DNA from: Alphaproteobacteria bacterium
GTDB lineage: Bacteria > Pseudomonadota > Alphaproteobacteria > Rhizobiales > Xanthobacteraceae
Direction of reading: 5' to 3'
DNA length: 60,547 nt
Assembly (NCBI GenBank): GCA_021325315.1
Contig: JAJPHK010000169.1
Location: 1 to 60,547 of the forward strand
In this document: in pieces, positions 19,632 to 29,149 of the stretch
How the letters are laid out: each line of letters begins with the position of its first letter
How positions within the stretch are numbered: position 1 is the first letter of the stretch
Program-made: the position numbers and the translations under genes
The notes under the pieces: model-generated
The model's input: the letters and a program-made list of their open reading frames with translations, nothing else
Databases searched by the model: none
Told to the model about the DNA's origin: nothing

Positions 19632-20222
19632 TCATTTCTTGGCGAGTCGCCGCTCGACAAGGCCGCAGACGACATGCGCGGCGGTGATGTGAACCTGCTG
19701 GATGATCGGCGTCTTGTCGGAGGGTGCTCGCAGCATGAGATCGCATTGCTGCACCATCGGCCCGTCCTTCGCACCGCCGAAGCCGACCGTGACGAGACCG
19801 AGCGCCTTCGCCGCTCCCAACGCCTTCAGAATATTCCGCGACTTGCCTGAAGTCGAAATCGCGATCAGCACGTCGCCCCTTTTTCCGAGCGCAAGCACCT
19901 GCCGCTCGAACACATGATCGAAGCCGTAGTCGTTGCCGATTGCCGTCAGCGCCGAGGTGTCGGTCGTGAGAGCGATCGCCGCGAGCGCCGCGCGCTCGGC
20001 TTCGTACCGGCCCACGAGTTCGGCCGCGATGTGCTGCGCGTCGGCCGCGCTCCCGCCGTTTCCGCATAGGAGCACTTTCCCGCCGCTCGAAAGCGCGCCC
20101 GCCACCGCGTCGGTGATTTTGTCGATGGAGGCAAGGAATGCCCCATCCTCCGCCGCTTTCGCGAAGGCGTCTCGCGAGGCGCTCAAATGCTCCTTGGCAT
20201 AGGCGGTTTCGGCAGGGTTCAT
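19632..20222 (-). CDS. gmhA: Phosphoheptose isomerase (SIS domain)
   Basis: LLCGNGGSAADAQHIAAELVGRYE, ALTTDTSALTAIGNDYGFDHVFERQV; start moved to 20222. Confidence 0.93.
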   Translation of the reverse strand: MNPAETAYAKEHLSASRDAFAKAAEDGAFLASIDKITDAVAGALSSGGKVLLCGNGGSAADAQHIAAELVGRYEAERAALAAIALTTDTSALTAIGNDYGFDHVFERQVLALGKRGDVLIAISTSGKSRNILKALGAAKALGLVTVGFGGAKDGPMVQQCDLMLRAPSDKTPIIQQVHITAAHVVCGLVERRLAKK

Positions 20223-20315
20223 GGGCGTTGCGGGTAGCATCCGGTATTAAGAGTGTCTAGGTCGCGCCCTTTCGCGCTGGCGAGCGAAGCGAGCGGCCAG
20301 CGCGAAAATGCAAAA

Positions 20316-20352
20316 AACGGCGCTCCATAAATCATAAAAATGGAGCGCCGTT
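20316..20352 (-). promoter_or_regulatory. Terminator/attenuator-like hairpin in the divergent gmhA-hldD intergenic region
   Basis: Perfect 13-bp stem AACGGCGCTCCAT/ATGGAGCGCCGTT with 11-nt loop; stem plus T-run in minus-strand sense. Confidence 0.55.
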
Positions 20353-20404
20353 GCGTATGCCGCTTTCCTGCGGCAAAGGTTAGCGAAACGAGCGGACATT
20401 CGGC

Positions 20405-21382
20405 ATGATTTTGGTTACCGGCGGCGCCGGCTTCATCGGCTCCAACTTGGTCGCGAGCCTGAACGAGCGCGGCGTCACCAGCGTCGCCGTGAACGACCAT
20501 TTCGACGGCGCCAAGATGAAGAACCTTGCGAAGCGCAAGGTCGCGGAGCTCGTACAACCCGGCGATCTCCTGCGCTGGCTCGAGGGAAGGAAGCTCGACG
20601 CCATCCTGCACATGGGCGCGATCTCGTCCACGACCGCCACGGACGAGCGCGAGGTGATGAGCGCCAATTACGATCTTCCCATGCGGCTCGTGGAATGGTG
20701 CACCAAGACCAAAACGCCGCTGATCTACGCCTCCTCCGCCGCGACCTATGGCGATGGAAGCCAGGGCTTCTCTGACGACAACTCGCCCGAAGCGCTCGCG
20801 AAGCTCGCGCCGCTCAATCTTTACGGCCGCTCGAAGGCGCGCTTCGATCTCGACCTTGTGAAACGTGCGCGCGCGGGCGACGCAATGCCGCCGCAGTGGG
20901 TCGGGCTCAAATTTTTCAACGTCTTCGGCCCGAACGAATATCACAAGGGCGACATGCAGAGCGTGCTCGCCAAGGTCTTCCCGCAGGTGAAAGCGGGGGC
21001 GCCTGTGCGCCTCTTCAAATCCGATCGTCCCGGTGTCGCCGACGGTGAACAAAGCCGCGACTTTATCTATGTGCTCGACGCCGCAAAGATCGTGATGTGG
21101 TTCCTCGACCGTCCGAACGTGAACGGCATCTATAATGTCGGCACCGGAAAAGCGCGCTCTTTCCGCGACATGATGACGGCGATGCTGAAGGCCATGGGCC
21201 GCAAGCCGGAAATCGAATATATCGACATGCCGAGAGAACTTTCCGGCAAATACCAGTACTGGACCGAAGCAAGGATGGAGCGATTGCGCGCCGCGGGCTA
21301 CGATGCACCCTTCCAAGCGCTCGAGGACTCCGTCGCCGATTATGTGAAGAACTATCTCGACAAGCCCGATCCCTACCGCTGA
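20405..21382 (+). CDS. hldD: ADP-glyceromanno-heptose 6-epimerase
   Basis: MILVTGGAGFIGSNLVASLNERG, SSAATYGDGSQGFSDD, FFNVFGPNEYHKGDMQSV. Confidence 0.95.
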   Translation: MILVTGGAGFIGSNLVASLNERGVTSVAVNDHFDGAKMKNLAKRKVAELVQPGDLLRWLEGRKLDAILHMGAISSTTATDEREVMSANYDLPMRLVEWCTKTKTPLIYASSAATYGDGSQGFSDDNSPEALAKLAPLNLYGRSKARFDLDLVKRARAGDAMPPQWVGLKFFNVFGPNEYHKGDMQSVLAKVFPQVKAGAPVRLFKSDRPGVADGEQSRDFIYVLDAAKIVMWFLDRPNVNGIYNVGTGKARSFRDMMTAMLKAMGRKPEIEYIDMPRELSGKYQYWTEARMERLRAAGYDAPFQALEDSVADYVKNYLDKPDPYR

Positions 21383-21392
21383 AAGATTCTCG

Positions 21393-22865
21393 ATGTTCGA
21401 CTACGAAAAGCGCCTCGCCGAACTCTCGCAACAGACGGTTCTCGTCGTCGGCGACCTGATGCTCGACCGCTTCGTCTATGGCGAGGTCGGCCGCATCTCG
21501 CCGGAAGCGCCCGCGCCGGTGCTTGCCGTGAAGCGCGAGGAAACGAATCCGGGCGGCGCGGGCAACGTCGCGCGCAACATCGCGGGACTGGGCGCGCGCT
21601 GCATTCTCGTTTCGGCAATCGGCGACGACGATGCGGGCAAGACGCTCTCCGAGACATTCGGCCTCACCGGCGGTCAGATCGACGCCAGACTCGTGCTCGA
21701 CGCCGGCAGGCCGACGACGCAGAAAGCGCGCTTCGTCTCCGATCAGCATTCGACGCATCTTCTGCGCGCCGACTGGGAAGAGACGCATCCGCTTCCCAAG
21801 CATTGCGAAGAGGAAATCCTGACCAACGCCCTGAAGGCTCTTCCCGCCTGCGGCGCGCTGGTCATTTCCGACTATGGCAAGGGTGTGCTGACGCCGCATG
21901 TGATCGAAATGCTGATCGACGCCGCGCGCAAGGCGAAGAAGCCGATCGTGGTCGACCCGAAGCACCACGATTATAGAATCTACAAGCACGCGACGCTGAT
22001 CACACCGAACCGTGCCGAGCTTTCGCGCGCGGCGCATCGCGATCTGCGCAAGACGGAAGACATCATTCTGGCCGCGGCCAAGCTGATCGAGGATGCCTCG
22101 CTCGATGCGATTCTCGTCACCCGCAGCGAGGAAGGCATGACGCTGGTGCGCGCCAAGGGCGATCCGGTCCATGTCCCCTCGCATGCGGTGAAAGTGCGCG
22201 ACGTTTCGGGCGCCGGGGACACCGTGGTTGCGACGATCGCCACGATGCTCGCGCTCAGCACCGATCTAGAAGCGGCGGCGCGCGCGGCGAACGCCGCCGC
22301 CGCGGTCGTCATCGGCAAGCGCGGCACGGCGGCGGTAAATTTCATCGAAATGCGCGCCGTGCTCGTGCCGAGCGCGGTGCGTGCGCATGACGAAAAGATC
22401 GCCCGCGACTGGAAAGTAATGGACGAGTATCTCGACGAGTGGCGAAAGGCGGGCTTACGCATCGGCTTCACCAATGGCGTGTTCGATCTTGTCCACCCCG
22501 GTCATCTCAAGGTGCTCGCCGGCGCCCGCGCCGCCTGCGACCGGCTGGTGGTCGGCATCAACAGCGATGCTTCCACCCGCCGCCTGAAAGGCGCCGCGCG
22601 CCCGATCCAGGACGAGGTCGCCCGCGCCGAAGTGCTCGCAGCGCTGGAAGCAACCGATCTCGTGGTCATCTTCGAGGAAGACACGCCGCTCGAACTGATC
22701 AAACGCATCAAGCCGCAGGTGATCGTGAAAGGCGGCGACTACAAGCGCGAGCAGGTCGTGGGCTTTGACGTCGTCGAAGCCATGGGCGGCGAGGTTGTCA
22801 TCGTCGACACGCTGCCCGAGCGTTCGACCACGCGGCTCGTGGAGCGTTCGAAAAAGCCCGCTTGA
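21393..22865 (+). CDS. hldE: Bifunctional heptose-7-phosphate kinase / heptose-1-phosphate adenylyltransferase
   Basis: VVGDLMLDRFVYGEVGRISPEAPAPVL, GAGDTVVA; C-terminal FTNGVFDLVHPGHLKVL nucleotidyltransferase. Confidence 0.95.
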   Translation: MFDYEKRLAELSQQTVLVVGDLMLDRFVYGEVGRISPEAPAPVLAVKREETNPGGAGNVARNIAGLGARCILVSAIGDDDAGKTLSETFGLTGGQIDARLVLDAGRPTTQKARFVSDQHSTHLLRADWEETHPLPKHCEEEILTNALKALPACGALVISDYGKGVLTPHVIEMLIDAARKAKKPIVVDPKHHDYRIYKHATLITPNRAELSRAAHRDLRKTEDIILAAAKLIEDASLDAILVTRSEEGMTLVRAKGDPVHVPSHAVKVRDVSGAGDTVVATIATMLALSTDLEAAARAANAAAAVVIGKRGTAAVNFIEMRAVLVPSAVRAHDEKIARDWKVMDEYLDEWRKAGLRIGFTNGVFDLVHPGHLKVLAGARAACDRLVVGINSDASTRRLKGAARPIQDEVARAEVLAALEATDLVVIFEEDTPLELIKRIKPQVIVKGGDYKREQVVGFDVVEAMGGEVVIVDTLPERSTTRLVERSKKPA

Positions 22866-22947
22866 GCGCGTCCGTTACCACTCGTTAACCGGCCTTCAAA
22901 ACAGATCGGTCACTTTCTCTCTATAGTGTGAGGGCCGGAGGGATTGC

Positions 22948-23934
22948 ATGGCGGTCTTGGTCACGGGCGGCGCCGGTTATATCGGCAGCCACATGGTGCT
23001 CGCGCTCGTCGACGCGGGCGAAGCCGCCGTCGTGCTCGACGACCTCTCGACCGGCTTCCGCGAGGCCGTGCACCCGAAAGCGAAACTCGTCGTCGGCGAT
23101 GTTAGTGACGAGAAGCTCGTCGCGTCTCTTATCAAGGAACACAAGATTGATGCCGTGATTCATTTCGCCGCGAAGATCGTGGTGCCGGATTCGGTCGCGG
23201 ACCCGCTCGGCTATTATCTCGCGAACACCGTGAAGACCCGCGCGCTGCTCTCCGCCGTGATTGGGGCAGGGGTGAAGCATTTCGTCTTTTCTTCCACCGC
23301 CGCGGTTTACGGCAACCCGGAGGAAAATCCGGTGAGCGAGGACGCGAAGCTCTCGCCGATGTCGCCCTACGGCTTCTCGAAGCTCATTTCCGAGTGGATG
23401 CTGCGCGACGTCGCGAATGCCTATGACTTCCGTTATGTCGCGCTCCGCTATTTCAATGTCGCGGGCGCCGACCCTGAAGGCCGCGCCGGGCAATCCACCA
23501 AGGGCGCAACGCACCTGATCAAGGTCGCCTGCGAAACCGCGGTCGGCAAACGCAACCGCATGTCCGTCTTCGGCACCGACTATCCGACGCCGGACGGCAC
23601 CTGTATCCGCGACTACATCCACGTTTCCGATCTCGTCGCCGCGCATCTTGCGGCGCTCAAGCATCTGCGCGCCGGCGGCGAGAACCTGGTGCTGAACTGC
23701 GGCTATGGCCGCGGCTATTCCGTGCTCGAAGTGATCGACGCCGTGAAGAAGGTCTCCGGCAAGGACTTCCCGGTGGAACTCGCGCCGCGCCGGCCGGGGG
23801 ATCCGGCCGCGATCGTCGCGCGCGCCGATAAAATCCGCGCGAAGCTCGGCTGGCAGCCGAGGCTCGACGACCTCTCAAAAATCGTCACCCACGCGCTCGC
23901 GTGGGAAACCGGGTTGAAAAACCGCGCCGGTTAA
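22948..23934 (+). CDS. galE: UDP-glucose 4-epimerase
   Basis: MAVLVTGGAGYIGSHMVLAL, SSTAAVYGNPEENPVSED, YFNVAGADPEGRAGQ. Confidence 0.93.
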   Translation: MAVLVTGGAGYIGSHMVLALVDAGEAAVVLDDLSTGFREAVHPKAKLVVGDVSDEKLVASLIKEHKIDAVIHFAAKIVVPDSVADPLGYYLANTVKTRALLSAVIGAGVKHFVFSSTAAVYGNPEENPVSEDAKLSPMSPYGFSKLISEWMLRDVANAYDFRYVALRYFNVAGADPEGRAGQSTKGATHLIKVACETAVGKRNRMSVFGTDYPTPDGTCIRDYIHVSDLVAAHLAALKHLRAGGENLVLNCGYGRGYSVLEVIDAVKKVSGKDFPVELAPRRPGDPAAIVARADKIRAKLGWQPRLDDLSKIVTHALAWETGLKNRAG

Positions 23935-24019
23935 TCCGCGCATTCAAGCCAAATCTCCCGGCCGCTTGCCCCTTTGCGCGCGGCATGCGAAACCCCGCCG
24001 CGCGTAAGGGTAGGTTTTC

Positions 24020-25333
24020 ATGCGTATCGCAATGATCGGCACCGGCTATGTCGGCCTTGTTTCCGGCGCCTGCTTCGCCGACTTCGGTCACAAGGTAATT
24101 TGCGTCGACAACGACGCCGGAAAAATCGCGTCGCTCCTGCAGGGCGTGATGCCGATTTTCGAGCCGGGCCTCGATGACCTCGTCGAGCGGAACGCCAAGG
24201 AAGGCCGACTGGAGTTTTCCACCGATCTTGCGAGCGCGGTGAAAAACTCCGACGTCGTTTTTATCGCCGTCGGCACCCCGTCGCGCCGCGGCGACGGCCA
24301 CGCCGACCTATCTTACGTGCACGGCGCCGCGCGCGAGATTGCCGCCGCGATCGACCACTACACAGTCGTCGTCACCAAATCGACCGTGCCCGTCGGAACC
24401 GGCGACGAGGTCGAGGAAATCATCCGCGCGGCGAAACCGAAGGGCGAATTCGCCGTCGTCTCGAACCCGGAATTCTTGCGCGAGGGCGCGGCGATCAACG
24501 ACTTCAAGCGGCCCGACCGCATCGTGATCGGCGCCGAGGACGAGCGCGCGAAGGAAGTGATGGCCGAGGTCTATCGCCCGCTTTATCTGAACGCCTCGCC
24601 CATCCTGTTCACCAAGCGCCGCACCGCCGAGATCATCAAATACGCCGCGAACGCGTTTCTCGCGACCAAGATCACCTTCATCAACGAGATCGCCGACCTT
24701 TGCGAAAAGGTCGGCGGCAACGTGCAGGACGTCGCGCGCGGCATCGGCCTCGACAACCGCATCGGCTCGAAATTTCTGCACGCCGGTCCCGGCTACGGCG
24801 GCTCGTGCTTTCCGAAGGACACGATCGCGCTGATGAAGACCGCACGCGACGCGGGCGCGCCGACGAAGATCGTCGAAGCGGTCGTCGCCGTGAACGACGC
24901 GCGCAAGCAGGCGATGGCGGAAAAAATTATCAAAGCGCTCGGCGGCAGCGTCAAAGGCAAGACGATCGCCGTGCTCGGCCTCACCTTCAAGCCAAACACC
25001 GACGACATGCGCGAAGCCCCGAGCCTCGTCATCGTGCCGACGCTTCAAAAAGCGGGCGCGCATGTGAACGCGCACGATCCGCAGGGCATGGAGGAAGCCG
25101 CGATGCTTCTTCCGGGCGTACGGATGTGCAAAAATCCGTACGAGGCGGCGAAAGACGCCGACGCTCTTGCGATCGTTACCGAATGGGATGCCTATCGCGC
25201 GCTCGATCTTGCGCGCCTGAAGCAGGAGCTGAAAGCGCCGGTCGTCGTGGACCTGCGGAATATCTACAATCCCGAGGAAATGGCGGCAAAGGGCTTTCGC
25301 TACACGAGCGTCGGCCGCCCGGACGCGGGTTGA
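24020..25333 (+). CDS. UDP-glucose 6-dehydrogenase
   Basis: MRIAMIGTGYVGLVSGACFADFGH, SNPEFLREGAAINDF, GPGYGGSCFPKDT active-site Cys. Confidence 0.95.
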   Translation: MRIAMIGTGYVGLVSGACFADFGHKVICVDNDAGKIASLLQGVMPIFEPGLDDLVERNAKEGRLEFSTDLASAVKNSDVVFIAVGTPSRRGDGHADLSYVHGAAREIAAAIDHYTVVVTKSTVPVGTGDEVEEIIRAAKPKGEFAVVSNPEFLREGAAINDFKRPDRIVIGAEDERAKEVMAEVYRPLYLNASPILFTKRRTAEIIKYAANAFLATKITFINEIADLCEKVGGNVQDVARGIGLDNRIGSKFLHAGPGYGGSCFPKDTIALMKTARDAGAPTKIVEAVVAVNDARKQAMAEKIIKALGGSVKGKTIAVLGLTFKPNTDDMREAPSLVIVPTLQKAGAHVNAHDPQGMEEAAMLLPGVRMCKNPYEAAKDADALAIVTEWDAYRALDLARLKQELKAPVVVDLRNIYNPEEMAAKGFRYTSVGRPDAG

Positions 25334-25334
25334 G

Positions 25335-26276
25335 TTAAGCCGGCGGAGGCGCGGCCGCCGTCGCCGCAGCGGCCGCCTGTGCCGCCTTGCGGTTCGCCGC
25401 CGAAATCAGCGAAGCCACGACTTCGGCGACGCGGAAATTCCACGGGCTCGCCGTATAGCCAAATGTGGAACGAAAGCGTGAACTGTCGAGTTCGCAATTT
25501 AGGCCGCGCTTCGCGGCGGTCGGATACTCCGACAACTTGATCTCGACGACTTTCGGCGTCTTTCCGGTAAACACCGCCTGCCGCTGCACGATTTCGGTTG
25601 CGAATTTGTACCAGCTCGTCGCGCCGTTTCCGGCGAAATGGAAAATGCCCGAGACCTTCGCCTCGGCCGCGAGCTTGCGCGCGGCGACCAGGATCGCTTC
25701 CGCGAGATCGATCGTCGCGGTCGGGCAGCCGATCTGGTCGCCCACCATGCGCAGTTCGTCCCGCTCGCCCGCGAGCTTCATGACGTTCCGGAGAAAATTC
25801 CGCCCGTGCGGCCCGTAAATCCATGAGGTGCGGATGATGAGATGGCGTTGCGCAAGTTCGCGCACCTTCGCCTCGCCCTCCGCCTTGGTGCGGCCATACA
25901 CGCTGATGGGCGAAACCTTGTCGTTCTCGACATAGGGGCGCTTTCTCGTCCCGTCGAACACCTGATCGCAGGAAAGATGAATGAGCGGCACGCCCGCGTT
26001 CGCGCAAGCCGCGGCGAGCACCGCGGGTCCCGTGACATTGACCGCAGCCGCAAGCTCCGGCTCGCGCTCCGCGCGGTCGATCGAAGTGTAGGCCGCGGCG
26101 TTAACCACGGCCGCCGGGCGATGCACGTCGAGCGCGGCGCGGACCGTCACCTCGTTCGTGATGTCGGCTTCCTGCCGCGAAAGCCCCGCAATCGGCACGC
26201 CGCGCGCGCTCGCAAGCGCCACCACTTCCCGGCCGACCTGGCCGCGCGCACCAAAAACGAGAATGGGCCCGTTCAT
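25335..26276 (-). CDS. dTDP-4-dehydrorhamnose reductase-like (RfbD family)
   Basis: PILVFGARGQVGREVVALA, AAYTSIDRAEREPELAAAVN, HLSCDQVFDGT; start moved to 26276. Confidence 0.85.
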   Translation of the reverse strand: MNGPILVFGARGQVGREVVALASARGVPIAGLSRQEADITNEVTVRAALDVHRPAAVVNAAAYTSIDRAEREPELAAAVNVTGPAVLAAACANAGVPLIHLSCDQVFDGTRKRPYVENDKVSPISVYGRTKAEGEAKVRELAQRHLIIRTSWIYGPHGRNFLRNVMKLAGERDELRMVGDQIGCPTATIDLAEAILVAARKLAAEAKVSGIFHFAGNGATSWYKFATEIVQRQAVFTGKTPKVVEIKLSEYPTAAKRGLNCELDSSRFRSTFGYTASPWNFRVAEVVASLISAANRKAAQAAAAATAAAPPPA

Positions 26277-26371
26277 CCTGTTCCCTCGCGGTTCCGCGCC
26301 GCATTTGCCAAGCCGCGCAAGAACCGACATAGAAGCTTCGAATTCGATTGCCCGCAAGCTATGGGGGACAG

Positions 26372-27253
26372 ATGTCCAGAATAAGAAAGGCCATTTTCCC
26401 GGTCGCCGGCCTCGGCACCCGCTTCCTGCCCGCGACCAAGGCGATGCCGAAGGAGATGCTCACGGTCGTCGACCGGCCGCTGATCCAGTATGTGGTGGAC
26501 GAGGCGCGCGAAGCGGGCATCGAGCATTTCATTTTCGTCACCGGCCGCAACAAGGAAGTGATCGAGGATCACTTCGACCGCCAGTTCGAGCTCGAGATGA
26601 CGCTCCGGGAGCGGAACAAAAAGGCGGAACTCGCGCTGCTCGAAGAGGATCTGCCGCAACCGGGCGCCACCAGCTTCATCCGCCAGCAATTGCCGCTCGG
26701 CCTTGGCCACGCCGTCTGGTGCGCGCGCGAAATCGTCGGGCGCGAGCCCTTCGCCCTCCTCCTCCCTGATGTGCTCGTGCAGGCGAAAAAGTCATGCCTC
26801 GCGCAGATGATCGCCACCTACGACAAACTGGATGCGAAAGCGAACCTGATTGCCGTCGAGGAGGTGCCCGAGGACCGCACGCACATGTACGGCGTGGTCG
26901 GCATGGGCGAGCGGAACGGCAATGCCTTCAAGATCACCGGCATGGTCGAGAAGCCCGCGAAGGGCACCGCTCCCTCGAACCGCATCATCACCGGCCGCTA
27001 CGTCTTGCAGCCGGAAATTTTCGATTTTCTCGCAAAACAGGGGCGCGGCGCGGGCGGCGAGATCCAGCTCACCGACGCGATGATCGCGCTCTCCAAAAGC
27101 CAGCCGTTTTACGGCTACGATTTCGAGGGCCGCACTTTCGATTGCGGCTCCAAGATCGGGTTTCTGTCGGCGAATGTCTCCTACGCGCTTGCGCGCGAGG
27201 ATCTCGCGGACGAATTCCGCGGCGAGCTGAACGCACTCCTTGGCAAAAAGTGA
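26372..27253 (+). CDS. galU: UTP-glucose-1-phosphate uridylyltransferase
   Basis: RKAIFPVAGLGTRFLPATKAMPKEML; start moved to 26372. Confidence 0.95.
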   Translation: MSRIRKAIFPVAGLGTRFLPATKAMPKEMLTVVDRPLIQYVVDEAREAGIEHFIFVTGRNKEVIEDHFDRQFELEMTLRERNKKAELALLEEDLPQPGATSFIRQQLPLGLGHAVWCAREIVGREPFALLLPDVLVQAKKSCLAQMIATYDKLDAKANLIAVEEVPEDRTHMYGVVGMGERNGNAFKITGMVEKPAKGTAPSNRIITGRYVLQPEIFDFLAKQGRGAGGEIQLTDAMIALSKSQPFYGYDFEGRTFDCGSKIGFLSANVSYALAREDLADEFRGELNALLGKK

Positions 27254-27331
27254 AAGCGAAACGATTGCAGCCATTTCGGCTAGGACATTGACTTTACGGC
27301 AAAAACCGGCTCAATCCCGCGCGCAGCCGCC

Positions 27332-29128
27332 ATGTTGATGGATCGGATCAAATACCGCCTCTCCGGACTTTTCGGTGAGGATGCACGCGCAATCATCCCG
27401 CGGCTTCTCGCCGCGAGCGGCCGCCGTTATGCAGGCCGTTATCTCCTCGCCCTGTTCTTCATGCTGCTGGTCGCGGGTTCCACGTCCTTCTCGGCCTATT
27501 TGATGAAAGACGTGGTGAACAAGATTTTCGTCGAGGGCCGCGAATGGGCGATCTGGGCCTTGGGCGGCACGCTGGTCGCGCTCTCGGCGGTGAAGGGTTT
27601 TTCCGCCTACGGCCAGGCGGTGACCCTCGGCAAGATCGGCACGCGGATCATCGCGGACTATCAGAACCGCCTGTACGATAACCTGCTCAAGCAGGGCATT
27701 CCGTTTTTTGCCGGGCGTCATTCCTCGGAATTTCTCAACCGCCTGAACTCGGGTGCGAACGGCGCCCGTCAAATCCTTCAGATTCTGATCACGACGCTGG
27801 GCCGCGATCTCGTCACGCTCATCGGCCTCGTCGCCGTGATGGTTATTCAGGACGCTCTGCTTGCCTTTATCTGTCTCGTCGCGATGCCGATCGCCGTGAT
27901 GGGCGTCCGCCAGCTCATTCGCCGCACGCGGAATATCGTGAAGCGGCAGTTCATCGGCTCCGGCAAGGTTCTGCAAGCGATGCAGGAGACGATCCAGGGT
28001 ATCCGCGTCGTCAAGGCCTTCACGATGGAAGACGACCTGCGCACGCGCATGCAGGGCCATATCAAGGAGGTCGAGCAAGCTACGAACAAGCTGACGCGCG
28101 TGAGTTCACGTACTACCCCACTGATGGAAATGCTCGGCGGCTTCGCGGTTGCCGGCGCAGTGATGTATGCGGGCCTTGGCGTCCTGAAGGGCGGCCGCAT
28201 GCCGGGCGAATTTTTCTCGGTGATTACCGCCCTCCTCCTTGCCTACGAGCCCGCGAAACGCCTCGCCCGCGTCAATATCGATCTCGCGGCGAACCTCACC
28301 TATGTCCGCTTTCTCTTCGACGTCCTCGACAACAAGCCCGCCGAGGAAGAACCCGCGAACCTGCCGAAGCTCAGGGTGGAGGGCGGCAAGATCGAGTTCC
28401 GCGACGTCGATTTCGGTTATCGTCCCGACGAACCCGTGCTGCGCCGCTTCTCGATGACGGCGGAGCCGGGCGAAACCACGGCGCTTGTCGGCCCTTCCGG
28501 CGCCGGCAAATCCACGATCATGGCGCTCTTGGAGCGTTACTACGATCCGCAATCGGGCTCGATCCTGATCGACGGGCAGGAAATCACGAAGGTGTCGCGC
28601 CGCTCGCTGCGCGATGCGATGGCCTATGTAAGTCAGGAAGTCTTCCTCTTCTCCGGCACGATCCGCGACAACATCGCCTTCGGCCATCCGGAGGCGAAAG
28701 AAAGCGACATCGTCGCTGCAGCGAAGGCGGCGCATGCGCACGATTTCATCATGGGCTTCGGGCCTGGCTACGACACGCAGGTCGGCGAGCACGGCACGCA
28801 GCTTTCGGGCGGCCAGCGTGCGCGCATTTCCATCGCCCGCGCGTTCTTAAAGAACTCTCCTATTCTTCTCCTCGACGAGCCGACGGCGGCGCTCGATTCC
28901 GAATCCGAGGTGATGGTGCAGCGCGCGATCGACGCGCTCAAGGTTTCGCGCACGACGCTGGTGATCGCACACCGCCTGCAAACCGTGCTCGCCGCCAATC
29001 GCATCCTTGTGATCGAGCACGGCAAGATCGTCGAGAGCGGCCGGCATGAAGAGCTGGTCGCGCGCCGCGGCCGCTATTTCGATTTCTACGAAATGCAGTT
29101 TAGCGAGCGGCGGGCGGCCAGCGCCTGA
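27332..29128 (+). CDS. ABC exporter, fused TMD-NBD (MsbA-like)
   Basis: ALVGPSGAGKST Walker A, LSGGQRARISIARAFLKNSPILLLDEPTAALDSESE. Confidence 0.92.
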   Translation: MLMDRIKYRLSGLFGEDARAIIPRLLAASGRRYAGRYLLALFFMLLVAGSTSFSAYLMKDVVNKIFVEGREWAIWALGGTLVALSAVKGFSAYGQAVTLGKIGTRIIADYQNRLYDNLLKQGIPFFAGRHSSEFLNRLNSGANGARQILQILITTLGRDLVTLIGLVAVMVIQDALLAFICLVAMPIAVMGVRQLIRRTRNIVKRQFIGSGKVLQAMQETIQGIRVVKAFTMEDDLRTRMQGHIKEVEQATNKLTRVSSRTTPLMEMLGGFAVAGAVMYAGLGVLKGGRMPGEFFSVITALLLAYEPAKRLARVNIDLAANLTYVRFLFDVLDNKPAEEEPANLPKLRVEGGKIEFRDVDFGYRPDEPVLRRFSMTAEPGETTALVGPSGAGKSTIMALLERYYDPQSGSILIDGQEITKVSRRSLRDAMAYVSQEVFLFSGTIRDNIAFGHPEAKESDIVAAAKAAHAHDFIMGFGPGYDTQVGEHGTQLSGGQRARISIARAFLKNSPILLLDEPTAALDSESEVMVQRAIDALKVSRTTLVIAHRLQTVLAANRILVIEHGKIVESGRHEELVARRGRYFDFYEMQFSERRAASA

Positions 29129-29149
29129 GCCGGTTGCGGGATGACTTGA

